Assembly (NCBI RefSeq): GCF_038066635.1
Contig: NZ_JBBUTI010000016.1
Location: forward strand, 1-64,000
Length of the DNA stretch: 64,000 bases
DNA from: Ideonella margarita
Lineage (GTDB): Bacteria > Pseudomonadota > Gammaproteobacteria > Burkholderiales > Burkholderiaceae_C
Direction: 5' to 3'
In this document: positions 15,235-22,293 of the stretch, piece by piece
Position numbering within the stretch: position 1 is the first letter of the stretch
Layout of the letters: every line of letters begins with the position of its first letter
Notes under the pieces: generated by a model
Databases searched by the model: none
Seen by the model: the letters and a program-made list of their open reading frames with translations, nothing else
What the model was told of the DNA's origin: nothing
Position numbers and translations under genes: made by a program

Positions 15235-16578
15235 TCAGCGGAACACGCGCTGCGCGTGCAGGCCCAGGCCCTGGGCCACGCTGGCGAGGCGATCGCCGCG
15301 CACGGTGCGTGCCCGGCTGAACGGCGCTGCAATGCGCTGGGCCAGCGGCGCCAGGCCCGTGGAGCCGCCGGTCAGGTACACGGCTTCAATCGCATCAGGC
15401 AACACACCCGCCATGCGCACGGTTTCAACGCCGGCCTGCACGATGCGCTCCAGGTCGTTTTCCAGCGCGGCCATGGCGTGCGGCTCTGACAGCTCGGCGC
15501 TCAGCCCGCGCTCCAGCGCATACAGGTCGATGTGCGCGGCTTGGCCACCCGCCACGGTGATCTTCGCGGCCTCGGCCTCGGCCATCATGGCGTGGCCCAG
15601 CCGGTCGTCGATCAGCGTCATCAGGCGTGTGTGCAGGCGCTCGTCAGCATAGAACTTCTTCATGCTGCGCAATTCCATCACCCGCTGCGGCGTGTAGACC
15701 GTGTTGATCAGGTGCCAGGTGGCCAGGTCGAAATAGACCTTGCTCGGCACCTCGCGCTCGCCCGGCTTCGGGCCACGCGCCTTGAAGCCGGCCAGCGGCA
15801 GCACGGCGGCCAGCTCGATGTGGCGGTCGAAGTCGGTGCCGGCCACGTGCACGCCGTGGCTGGCCAGCAAATCCTGGCTGCGGTCCAGCCGTTCACCACG
15901 GCCCGGGCCCACCCGCACCACGGAGAAGTCAGAGGTGCCGCCGCCGATGTCGGCCACCAGCACCAGTTGCTCATGCGTGGTCGTGGCTTCGTAATCGAGT
16001 GCTGCGGCGATGGGCTCGAACTGGAAGGCGATCTCGTCAAAGCCCACCTGGCGTGCGGCGGCCGCCAGCGCGGCCTGGGCCGCGGCATCGCGCTCGGGGT
16101 CGTCGTCGACGAAGAAGACCGGCCGGCCCAGCACGGCGCGGTGGATCGGCCCGCCCGCCTCGGCCTCGGCCAGGCCCTTGAGGTGGCGCAGGTAACCGGC
16201 AATGATGTCGAGGAACTTCACCGACGAGCCGCCGCCCACATCGGTCGCCTGCTCAACCAGCGACGAGCCCAGCACGCTCTTCATCGAGCGCATCAGCCGG
16301 CCCTCAACGCCCTCCACGTAGGCCGACAGCGCGGCACGCCCGTACAGGCGGCGCGGCTCGCCGTGGGCGGGCTGGCCCTCCATCGTGTAGAACACGGCGG
16401 TGGGCATGGTGGGCTGGCCGGCCTCGACGTTGACCAGGCGCACCTGACCAGGGGCCGCGGGCAGGGCGATCGCGGAATTCGAGGTGCCGAAGTCGATGGC
16501 GCAGAAGCGGGCGTCAGGCGCGGTGGCCGAGGCTCGGGGAGAAGGCAAGTTTGCAGACATCGATCGCGCCAGCCGCAT
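15235..16578 (-). CDS. yegD: Hsp70-family protein, YegD-like
   Basis: The product has 447 residues, matching YegD (450) and not full DnaK (about 640). The nucleotide-binding fold is complete: phosphate-1 loop A-I-D-F-G-T-S-N-S-A (about 27-36), A-L-D-Y-E near V-A-D-I-G-G-G-T-S-D-F-S, and the adenosine motif V-Y-L-T-G-G-S-T-G-L-A-P. The substrate-binding domain of DnaK is missing, as in the YegD group, so it is probably a specialised ATPase chaperone with an unknown client. Either the ATG at 16578 or the one at 16560 could be the start; neither has a strong ribosome site. It converges with the UPF0149 gene. Confidence 0.87.
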   Translation of the reverse strand: MRLARSMSANLPSPRASATAPDARFCAIDFGTSNSAIALPAAPGQVRLVNVEAGQPTMPTAVFYTMEGQPAHGEPRRLYGRAALSAYVEGVEGRLMRSMKSVLGSSLVEQATDVGGGSSVKFLDIIAGYLRHLKGLAEAEAGGPIHRAVLGRPVFFVDDDPERDAAAQAALAAAARQVGFDEIAFQFEPIAAALDYEATTTHEQLVLVADIGGGTSDFSVVRVGPGRGERLDRSQDLLASHGVHVAGTDFDRHIELAAVLPLAGFKARGPKPGEREVPSKVYFDLATWHLINTVYTPQRVMELRSMKKFYADERLHTRLMTLIDDRLGHAMMAEAEAAKITVAGGQAAHIDLYALERGLSAELSEPHAMAALENDLERIVQAGVETVRMAGVLPDAIEAVYLTGGSTGLAPLAQRIAAPFSRARTVRGDRLASVAQGLGLHAQRVFR

Positions 16579-16632
16579 AGCAAAAGGGGCGTGATTCTGT
16601 CACGCCCCTGTTCGCTTGTGCGGTGCAGTACT

Positions 16633-17946
16633 TCAGGCTGGCACGGCCACCTGTGCACGATGGCGCGTTGCCACCGGGCCGCAGAAGCCGAATTGCAGCT
16701 GCGGCTGGCGACCAGCCATCAACTCGGCCAGGGCCTTGCCGGAGCCGGCGCCGTGGGTCCAGCCCAGCGTGCCGTGGCCGGCGTTCAGCCACAGGTTGCC
16801 GATGCGGTTGGCACGGCCGATGTACGGGATGTTCGTCGGGGTGCTCGGGCGCAGGCCGGTCCAGTAGTTCGGCTCCGAGGTGTCGGCCACGCCGGGGAAC
16901 AGCTCTTCGTAGCGCTTGACCAGCGCGGCGCAGCGCACCTGGGCGGTGTGGCTGTCGAGGCCGGTGTCGTAGCCGGCCATCTCGGCGGTGCCGGCGATGC
17001 GGATGTGGTCACCCAGGCGCGAGATCGCGATCTTGCGGGTGTCGTCCAGCAGGCTCACCACGCTGGCGGCCTCCGGGCGCTTCAGGCGCAGCGTGGCCGA
17101 GTAGCCCTTGGCCGGGTAGATGTCGAGGTCCACGCCGATCGGGCGCAGCAGCGGGGCCGTGAACGAGCCCATTGCGGCCACCACCTGGTCTTGCTGCAGC
17201 TGGCTGCGCTGGCCGGTGCGCATGTCGGCCACGCGCACCTGGGTGATCTGGCCACCGGCGGTCTCGAAGCCGAGGATGTCGTGCTCCCACAGGAAGCGCA
17301 CGCCGCGCTCGGCGCACTTGCGGGCCAGCTCCTGCGTGAAGACGCGGGCGTCACCCGACTCATCGCTCGGGGTGAAGGTGCCGCCGTGGATCTGGCTGCC
17401 GAATGCCGCCAGTGCGGGCTCGACCTTCAGCACTTCGTCGCGGCTGAGCACGCGGCGGTCAACGCCGTGCTCGCGCATCAGCTCGGCGGCCTGCGCGCCG
17501 GACTCAAAGTCGGCGGCCGACGAGAAGAAGTGCAGGATGCCGCGCTCGAGGCGGTTGTATTCGATGCCGGTGGTGTTCACCAGCTCCTTCAGGGCGCCGT
17601 GGCTGTAGGCGCCCAGGGCCACCAGCTGCTGCACGTTGCGGGCGAAAGCCGCGTCGGTGCACTGGGTCAGGAACTTCACGCCCCAGCGCCACTGGTAGGG
17701 GTCCAGGCGAGGGCGGAACAGAAGGGGGGAGTCATCGCGCAGCAGCCACTTCGCCACCTTCAGCGGGGCGCCGGCGTTGGCCCAGGGCTCGCAGAAGCTG
17801 ACCGAGATCTGGGCGCCGTTGGCGAAACTGGTTTCCAGTGCGGCGTCGGGCTGGCGGTCGACCACCGTGACTTCATGGCCTTCTTCGGCCAGGTACCAGG
17901 CGGTGCTGATGCCGATGATGCCGGCGCCGAGAACGGTGACTTTCAT
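16633..17946 (-). CDS. dadA: D-amino acid dehydrogenase small subunit
   Basis: The product has 437 residues. It deaminates D-amino acids (chiefly D-alanine) at the membrane and passes electrons to quinone, using FAD. The FAD-binding start V-T-V-L-G-A-G-I-I-G-I-S-T-A-W-Y is at residues 3-18, and the C-terminal G-L-R-P-S-T-P-T-N-I-P-Y and L-N-A-G-H-G-T-L-G-W-T blocks are those of DadA. The ATG at 17946 has AAGGGG just upstream. No alanine racemase gene (dadX) is adjacent. The upstream gap contains an AGTTGC/GCAACT pair that might bind an Lrp-type regulator. Confidence 0.93.
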   Translation of the reverse strand: MKVTVLGAGIIGISTAWYLAEEGHEVTVVDRQPDAALETSFANGAQISVSFCEPWANAGAPLKVAKWLLRDDSPLLFRPRLDPYQWRWGVKFLTQCTDAAFARNVQQLVALGAYSHGALKELVNTTGIEYNRLERGILHFFSSAADFESGAQAAELMREHGVDRRVLSRDEVLKVEPALAAFGSQIHGGTFTPSDESGDARVFTQELARKCAERGVRFLWEHDILGFETAGGQITQVRVADMRTGQRSQLQQDQVVAAMGSFTAPLLRPIGVDLDIYPAKGYSATLRLKRPEAASVVSLLDDTRKIAISRLGDHIRIAGTAEMAGYDTGLDSHTAQVRCAALVKRYEELFPGVADTSEPNYWTGLRPSTPTNIPYIGRANRIGNLWLNAGHGTLGWTHGAGSGKALAELMAGRQPQLQFGFCGPVATRHRAQVAVPA

Positions 17947-18061
17947 GTCCAGACCCCTTGATCGCTGTACATGTGCAGCGGTGTGCGCACATGAGTTCAA
18001 CGATTGTCGGCAGGGTGCTGCTGAAAATGAAGCGCCTTGAATATTAGTCTGTGTTCATTAG

Positions 18062-18092
18062 AGTTGCTAATGCTGTGGAATAGCTGGCAACT
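18062..18092. promoter_or_regulatory. Possible regulator site in the AT-rich gap upstream of dadA
   Basis: Arms AGTTGC (18062-18067) and GCAACT (18087-18092) flank 19 bases in an AT-rich stretch (18030-18120) that stands out from the GC-rich surroundings. It lies between divergent dadA and the short gene at 18178 and probably holds both promoters. Lrp/DadR-type control of dadA is known in other bacteria; this site is only a candidate. Confidence 0.3.
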
Positions 18093-18177
18093 CACGCCCT
18101 CTTCACAGTTTTGCAAGATGTAAACCGGCCGAAACTCATCACACACACCCACACAACCTGCAGTTTCGGAGCGCTCA

Positions 18178-18381
18178 ATGACGACCCCCACCAAGAACGG
18201 CTTCTGGCAACGGCTCTGGGCCCGTGAGGCATCGGGCGTTGAGCAGGACGCGGCAGACATGGGCACCGCCATCGGCCTGGATTTCGTGCTCGACGAGCCG
18301 CCGCTGGTGGGCGTGGGCGCATCCGCCATGAGCAATGAGCTGGGCGGCTGGGGCGCACCGCGCCCGTTCAGCGGCGCCTGA
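18178..18381 (+). CDS. Short orphan protein, function unknown
   Basis: The product has 67 residues, with no signal peptide or membrane segment. It starts with a basic aromatic stretch (N-G-F-W-Q-R-L-W-A-R-E) and becomes acidic and Gly-rich toward the end. Nearly all third codon positions are G or C, as in the neighbouring genes, which supports coding. The ATG at 18178 is preceded by a CGGAG about 8 bases away and by an AT-rich probable promoter region shared with divergent dadA. I do not recognise the family. It is short enough that chance cannot be ruled out. Confidence 0.55.
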   Translation: MTTPTKNGFWQRLWAREASGVEQDAADMGTAIGLDFVLDEPPLVGVGASAMSNELGGWGAPRPFSGA

Positions 18382-18414
18382 AGCCGGCTGGCGGCCCACG
18401 GCCGCCGCCTGACC

Positions 18415-18837
18415 TCAGCGGATCAGCAGCACCGGCGTCGTGCAGTTCGCCAGCACCTTGGTGCTGACCGAGCCCATCACCAGGTTGCCGAGCGAGTTGT
18501 GGCCATGCGAGCCCAGCATCAGCAGGTCGAAGTCGCCCTTCTTGGCCAGCGTGGCGATCACGTCGGCCGGTGAGCCCACCTTGGCGACGAACTCGGCCCG
18601 GATTTTCTGCTTCGAGAAGAACGTGCGGATAGGCTTGAACACCTTCTCCGCCTCTTCGTCGTAGTACGACTTCAGCAATTCCTTGTCGAGCACCGACGCT
18701 GCGCGCGGCGGCACCGCCGGCACGGCCGTCACCACCACATAACTCTGCTGATCGCCCAGCCACTCATCGTGAGCGGCCAGATAGGCCAGCATGCGCTTGG
18801 TGAACGGGCTGCCATCAACGGCCACAAGAATCTTCAT
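18415..18837 (-). CDS. Universal stress protein, UspA family
   Basis: The product has 140 residues, the normal size for a single Usp domain. It begins K-I-L-V-A-V-D-G-S-P-F and ends with the ATP-binding pattern G-S-H-G-H-N-S-L-G-N-L-V-M-G-S-V-S followed by V-L-L-I-R, so it probably binds ATP. Usp proteins help cells survive stress and low oxygen. A ribosome site AGGAGA precedes the ATG. An FNR/ANR-like box at 18895-18908 lies 58 bases before the start codon, which suggests induction when oxygen is low. Confidence 0.92.
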   Translation of the reverse strand: MKILVAVDGSPFTKRMLAYLAAHDEWLGDQQSYVVVTAVPAVPPRAASVLDKELLKSYYDEEAEKVFKPIRTFFSKQKIRAEFVAKVGSPADVIATLAKKGDFDLLMLGSHGHNSLGNLVMGSVSTKVLANCTTPVLLIR

Positions 18838-18894
18838 CGCAGTCTCCTGTCTGTGGGAATGCGATCAGTGTGGGCCTGCGCGGGCGCCAGCGCC

Positions 18895-18908
18895 TTGTTC
18901 AAGATCAA
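18895..18908 (-). promoter_or_regulatory. FNR/ANR-like box upstream of the universal stress gene
   Basis: On the minus strand the sequence is TTGATCTTGAACAA, one mismatch from the FNR/ANR consensus TTGAT-N4-ATCAA. It is placed about 64 bases (centre) before the start codon of the universal stress gene, which suits an activator at -41.5 with a short leader. FNR-type control of usp genes is established in other proteobacteria. Confidence 0.55.
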
Positions 18909-18931
18909 GGGCTGCGGACCTCGAGGAGGGC

Positions 18932-19711
18932 TCAGACCTCGATCAGCTTGAGCGGGTCATGCGTCTCTGCCTCGCCCTTCTTCACCAGCCCGCGGGCCTG
19001 GCAGACCACGCGGCTTGGCGCGCGGCCCGGGCGGTCCACGGTGTAGTCGTGGCGGCAGTGCAGGTGGCCGTGCAGCCACAGGTCGGCCCGGGGAATCAGG
19101 TCGTCGTCGGCATTGCAGAAACTCGCCGTGCCGGGTTGTTTGCCGTAGCGCGGATCACCGCTGCGCAGGCTGGGGGCGAAATGGGTGATCACGACGGTGG
19201 CGTCCCACTGGCCCTGCGGTGGCACGGCCAGCGCTTGTTCCAGCCACAGGCGGTCGGCCAGGCCGGTGGCGCGCACGGCGTCGGCGTCGAAGGGTTGACC
19301 GCCCTCATGGGTGCTGCGCTGCACGCGGGTGAAATAGTGGCCGGCGCGCATCGCACGTTCGCGCTGGGCGGCGCCGAACAGGTCGAAGTCCGACCATCGC
19401 ACGGTGCCCACGAAGCGGATGCGACGGCCTCGGTCATCGGGGAGGATCAGCGTCTCCCGCGACAGCAAGGTCATGCCCAGTTCAGTGCAGCGTGCACGCA
19501 GGCCGGCGAGCGCCTCGGCCATGTCGCGGCCGTCGAACTCATGGTTGCCGGGCACGAAGATCACCGGCACCGGCCAGTTGGCAAACAGCTCGAGCCCGGC
19601 CCAGGTGGCATCAATGTCGCCGGCCAGCACCAGCAGCTCGGCGCCGGGGGCGGGCTGGGCTTCGAAGGTTTCGGTTTCAAGGTGCAGATCGGACAGAAGC
19701 TGGAGGCGCAT
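18932..19711 (-). CDS. Calcineurin-like metallophosphoesterase
   Basis: The product has 259 residues and no signal peptide. The metal-site motifs appear in order: D-L-H-L-E at 8-12 (D-x-H), A-G-D-I-D near 32, P-G-N-H-E-F-D-G near 55, V-V-I-T-H-F-A-P near 165, and H-G-H-L-H near 205. It should hydrolyse a phosphoester with two metal ions; the substrate is unknown. The 125-base gap to pckG on the same strand contains a hairpin, so it is probably transcribed on its own. No strong ribosome site is seen before the ATG. Confidence 0.88.
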   Translation of the reverse strand: MRLQLLSDLHLETETFEAQPAPGAELLVLAGDIDATWAGLELFANWPVPVIFVPGNHEFDGRDMAEALAGLRARCTELGMTLLSRETLILPDDRGRRIRFVGTVRWSDFDLFGAAQRERAMRAGHYFTRVQRSTHEGGQPFDADAVRATGLADRLWLEQALAVPPQGQWDATVVITHFAPSLRSGDPRYGKQPGTASFCNADDDLIPRADLWLHGHLHCRHDYTVDRPGRAPSRVVCQARGLVKKGEAETHDPLKLIEV

Positions 19712-19721
19712 GGGGCGGGAT

Positions 19722-19755
19722 CATCGCAAAAAGCGGAATGGCCATCGCAAAAAGC
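19722..19755. repeat. Short direct repeat between the phosphoesterase gene and pckG
   Basis: CATCGCAAAAAGC occurs at 19722-19734 and 19743-19755, 21 bases apart. On the minus strand the A-runs become the T-rich tails behind the pckG hairpin. No other role is evident. Confidence 0.6.
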
Positions 19756-19779
19756 ACAACAGCCACCCGAAGGTGGCTG
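19750..19779 (-). terminator. Terminator of pckG
   Basis: On the minus strand CAGCCACC-TTCG-GGTGGCTG (19779-19760) is a stable stem with a UUCG tetraloop. It is followed by TTGTGCTTTTT. It lies 57 bases after the pckG stop. Confidence 0.7.
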
Positions 19780-19836
19780 CTGCGGCAGGGCGCCGTGTGG
19801 CACCCCGAGGGCGGTCTGGCCGTTTGGCCAGCCGCG

Positions 19837-21711
19837 TCAGCCGGCCAGCTTGGCAGCCAGGGCCGCCTTGGTGTCCAGCAGCGCTTGCGGCAGGTGGTAA
19901 GACAGCTGGGTGAACAGCTCGTCGTGCAGCTTCAGCTCTTGCGTCCAGGCGGCGTGGTCCACGTCGATGACCGACTTGAACTGGTCGTGGCTGAAGTTCA
20001 GGCCGTCCCAGGTCAGGTCTTCGTAACGCGGGCTGACGCCGAACACGTTGTCGGTGCCGGTGGTGCCGCCATCCACACGTTCCAGCATCCACTTCATCAC
20101 GCGGGCGTTGTCACCGTAGCCAGGCCAGACGAACTTGCCGTCAGCGCCCTTGCGGAACCAGTTGACGCAGTAGATCTTCGGCAGCTTGGCGCCCGAGGCG
20201 GCCAGCTTGGCGCCCAGGTCCAGCCAGTGCTGGAAGTAGTCGCTCATGTTGTAGCCCATGAAGGGCAGCATGGCGAATGGATCGCGACGCACCACACCTT
20301 GCTGGCCAGCGGCGGCAGCGGTGGTTTCCGAGCCCATCGTGGCGGCCATGTACACGCCTTCCACCCAGTTGCGGGCTTCGGTCACCAGCGGCACGGTGGT
20401 CGAGCGACGGCCACCGAAGATGAACGCGTCGATCGGCACGCCGGCGGCGTCGTCCCAGGCGGGGTCAAGCGCCGGGTTGTTGGTGGCGGCCACGGTGAAG
20501 CGGGCGTTCGGGTGTGCGGCCTTGGCGCCGGTCTGCTTGGCGATTTCAGGCGTCCAGTCCTTGCCCTGCCAGTCGATGCAGTGCGCAGGCGCTTCGCTCA
20601 TGCCTTCCCACCACACGTCGCCGTCGTCGGTCAGCGCGACGTTGGTGAAGATGACGTCCTTGTTCAGGCTCGCCATGCAGTTCGGGTTGGTGTCGAAGTT
20701 GGTGCCCGGGGCCACGCCGAAGTAGCCGGCTTCCGGGTTGATGGCGTACAGACGACCATCAGCACCCGGCTTGATCCAGGCGATGTCGTCGCCGATGGTG
20801 GTGACCTTCCAGTTGCCCATGGCCGCCGGCGGAATCAGCATCGCGAAGTTGGTCTTGCCGCAGGCGCTCGGGAAGGCGGCTGCCACATGGTGCTTCTTGC
20901 CTTCGGGCGAGGTGACACCCAGGATCAGCATGTGCTCGGCCAGCCAGCCCTGGTCACGGCCCATGGTGGAGGCGATGCGCAGCGCGAAGCACTTCTTGCC
21001 CAGCAGCGCGTTGCCGCCGTAGCCGGAGCCGTACGACCAGATTTCGCGGGTCTCGGGGTAGTGGACGATGTACTTGGTGGTGTTGCACGGCCAGGCCACG
21101 TCAGCCTGACCTTCGGCCAGCGGTGCGCCCACGGTGTGCACGCACGGCACGAATTCGCCGTCGATGCCCAGCAGCTCCAGCACGGCCTTGCCCATGCGGG
21201 TCATGATGCGCATGTTGACGGCCACGTACGGGCTGTCCGAGAGCTCAACGCCGATGTGGGCGATCGGCGAGCCCAGCGGGCCCATCGAGAACGGCACGAC
21301 ATACAGCGTGCGGCCCTTCATGCTGCCCTTGAACAGCGCCGGGGTGCCGTCGGCCTGGCCGGTCTGCAGCAGGGCGCGCATCTCGGCCGGGGCCATCCAG
21401 TTGTTGGTCGGGCCGGCGTCTTCCTTGTTGGCCGAGCAGATGTAGGTGCGGTCTTCGACGCGCGCCACGTCGGAGGGCGACGAGCAGGCGAGGTAGCTGC
21501 CCGGGCGCTTGGCCGGGTTCAGCTTCTTGAAGGTGCCGGCGTCCACCAGTTGCTGGCAGAGGCGGTCGTATTCAGCCTGCGTGCCGTCACACCAGTACAC
21601 GTCGCGGGCTTCGGTCAGGGCGGCGATCTGGCCAACCCATTCCACCAAGCGGGTGTGCTTGACGTAAGCGGGTACGTTGAGGCGCAGGCCTTCCATCACG
21701 GGGCGGTTCAT
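19837..21711 (-). CDS. pckG: Phosphoenolpyruvate carboxykinase (GTP)
   Basis: The product has 624 residues, normal for the GTP-dependent class. It converts oxaloacetate and GTP to PEP, CO2 and GDP and is the entry step of gluconeogenesis. The P-loop F-P-S-A-C-G-K-T-N with its hyper-reactive cysteine lies at 280-288. Further blocks are N-T-T-K-Y-I-V-H-Y-P-E near 210-220, G-S-G-Y-G-G-N-A-L-L-G-K-K, and the late C-V-N-W-F-R-K-G (rendered Y-C-V-N-W-F-R). The ATG at 21711 follows GGAGCCCCT; longer in-frame starts would add residues without homology. The gene allows growth on organic acids, next to sugar genes of the same window. Confidence 0.96.
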   Translation of the reverse strand: MNRPVMEGLRLNVPAYVKHTRLVEWVGQIAALTEARDVYWCDGTQAEYDRLCQQLVDAGTFKKLNPAKRPGSYLACSSPSDVARVEDRTYICSANKEDAGPTNNWMAPAEMRALLQTGQADGTPALFKGSMKGRTLYVVPFSMGPLGSPIAHIGVELSDSPYVAVNMRIMTRMGKAVLELLGIDGEFVPCVHTVGAPLAEGQADVAWPCNTTKYIVHYPETREIWSYGSGYGGNALLGKKCFALRIASTMGRDQGWLAEHMLILGVTSPEGKKHHVAAAFPSACGKTNFAMLIPPAAMGNWKVTTIGDDIAWIKPGADGRLYAINPEAGYFGVAPGTNFDTNPNCMASLNKDVIFTNVALTDDGDVWWEGMSEAPAHCIDWQGKDWTPEIAKQTGAKAAHPNARFTVAATNNPALDPAWDDAAGVPIDAFIFGGRRSTTVPLVTEARNWVEGVYMAATMGSETTAAAAGQQGVVRRDPFAMLPFMGYNMSDYFQHWLDLGAKLAASGAKLPKIYCVNWFRKGADGKFVWPGYGDNARVMKWMLERVDGGTTGTDNVFGVSPRYEDLTWDGLNFSHDQFKSVIDVDHAAWTQELKLHDELFTQLSYHLPQALLDTKAALAAKLAG

Positions 21712-22010
21712 AGGGGCTCCAATCATCAAAAAATAAAACGGGATTGGGCGAGCCTCGCGGGGGTGCGGGGCTCGCCCAATGCCGTGGCACGGAGAGCGGG
21801 AGAACGAACACAACCCGGGTGCAGGGTTACGGTGGTGCCACGGGGTGTTTTTGTGGGGATCGCCCATGAAAAGCCGCCGGCGGTACGCCGTTTTCAGTGT
21901 AACGGCGCCGTAACCCGGCGTGCTGGAACAACCCCGGTAAAAGTATGCAAATCCGGAATAACCAGATGCATGACGAGGCGACCTTGGCCTGGATCAAACC
22001 GCCGCAATCT
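21712..22010. other. Intergenic region between divergent pckG and feoA
   Basis: About 300 bases without a gene. It contains a long dyad GGGCGAGCC...GGCTCGCCC near 21747-21777, AT-rich patches beside pckG, and a GTAACGGCGCCGTAAC-like stretch near 21899. Promoters for both genes must lie here, but none could be fixed with confidence. Confidence 0.5.
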
Positions 22011-22031
22011 AAATGAGACAGAATCGCATTT
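22011..22031. promoter_or_regulatory. Fur box in front of feoA
   Basis: A 21-base dyad with outer arms AAATGAG and CGCATTT (one mismatch) lies 20 bases before the feoA start. It fits the Fur consensus of beta-proteobacteria, in which AATGAGA and TCTCATT-type arms face each other. Fur with ferrous iron would repress feoAB. Confidence 0.72.
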
Positions 22032-22050
22032 AAATTCTTCTGCCACCACC

Positions 22051-22293
22051 ATGCTGCTCGCCGACCTGCCCAACGGGGTGCTCGCCACCGTGAATCTGCT
22101 TCGCAGTGGCGCTGCCGACATCGACGCCGCCACCCTGCGGCGCCTGGCAGAGCTGGGCTTTCTGCCCGGTGAGCCGGTGCGCGTGATGCACCGTGGCCCG
22201 GGCGGCCGCGAGCCGCTGGCCGTGCTGGTCGGCGACACCCTGTTTGCCCTGCGCCGTGTGGAGGCCGCCTGTGTCGATGTCACGCCCGCCTGA
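22051..22293 (+). CDS. feoA: Ferrous iron transport protein A
   Basis: The product has 80 residues and is a single SH3-like FeoA domain. The sequence L-R-R-L-A-E-L-G-F-L-P-G-E-P-V-R-V-M-H-R-G-P-G-G and the ending V-G-D-T-L-F-A-L-R-R-V-E-A are typical. FeoA is a small cytoplasmic partner of the FeoB iron channel. A Fur box lies just upstream. The gene overlaps feoB by 17 bases, so translation is probably coupled. No strong ribosome site precedes the ATG at 22051. Confidence 0.92.
   Translation: MLLADLPNGVLATVNLLRSGAADIDAATLRRLAELGFLPGEPVRVMHRGPGGREPLAVLVGDTLFALRRVEAACVDVTPA

Noticed and set aside
15532..17961. 809-codon plus-strand open frame
   Set aside because: It lies opposite the YegD-like and dadA genes, whose products are clear; it is a GC-rich shadow frame.
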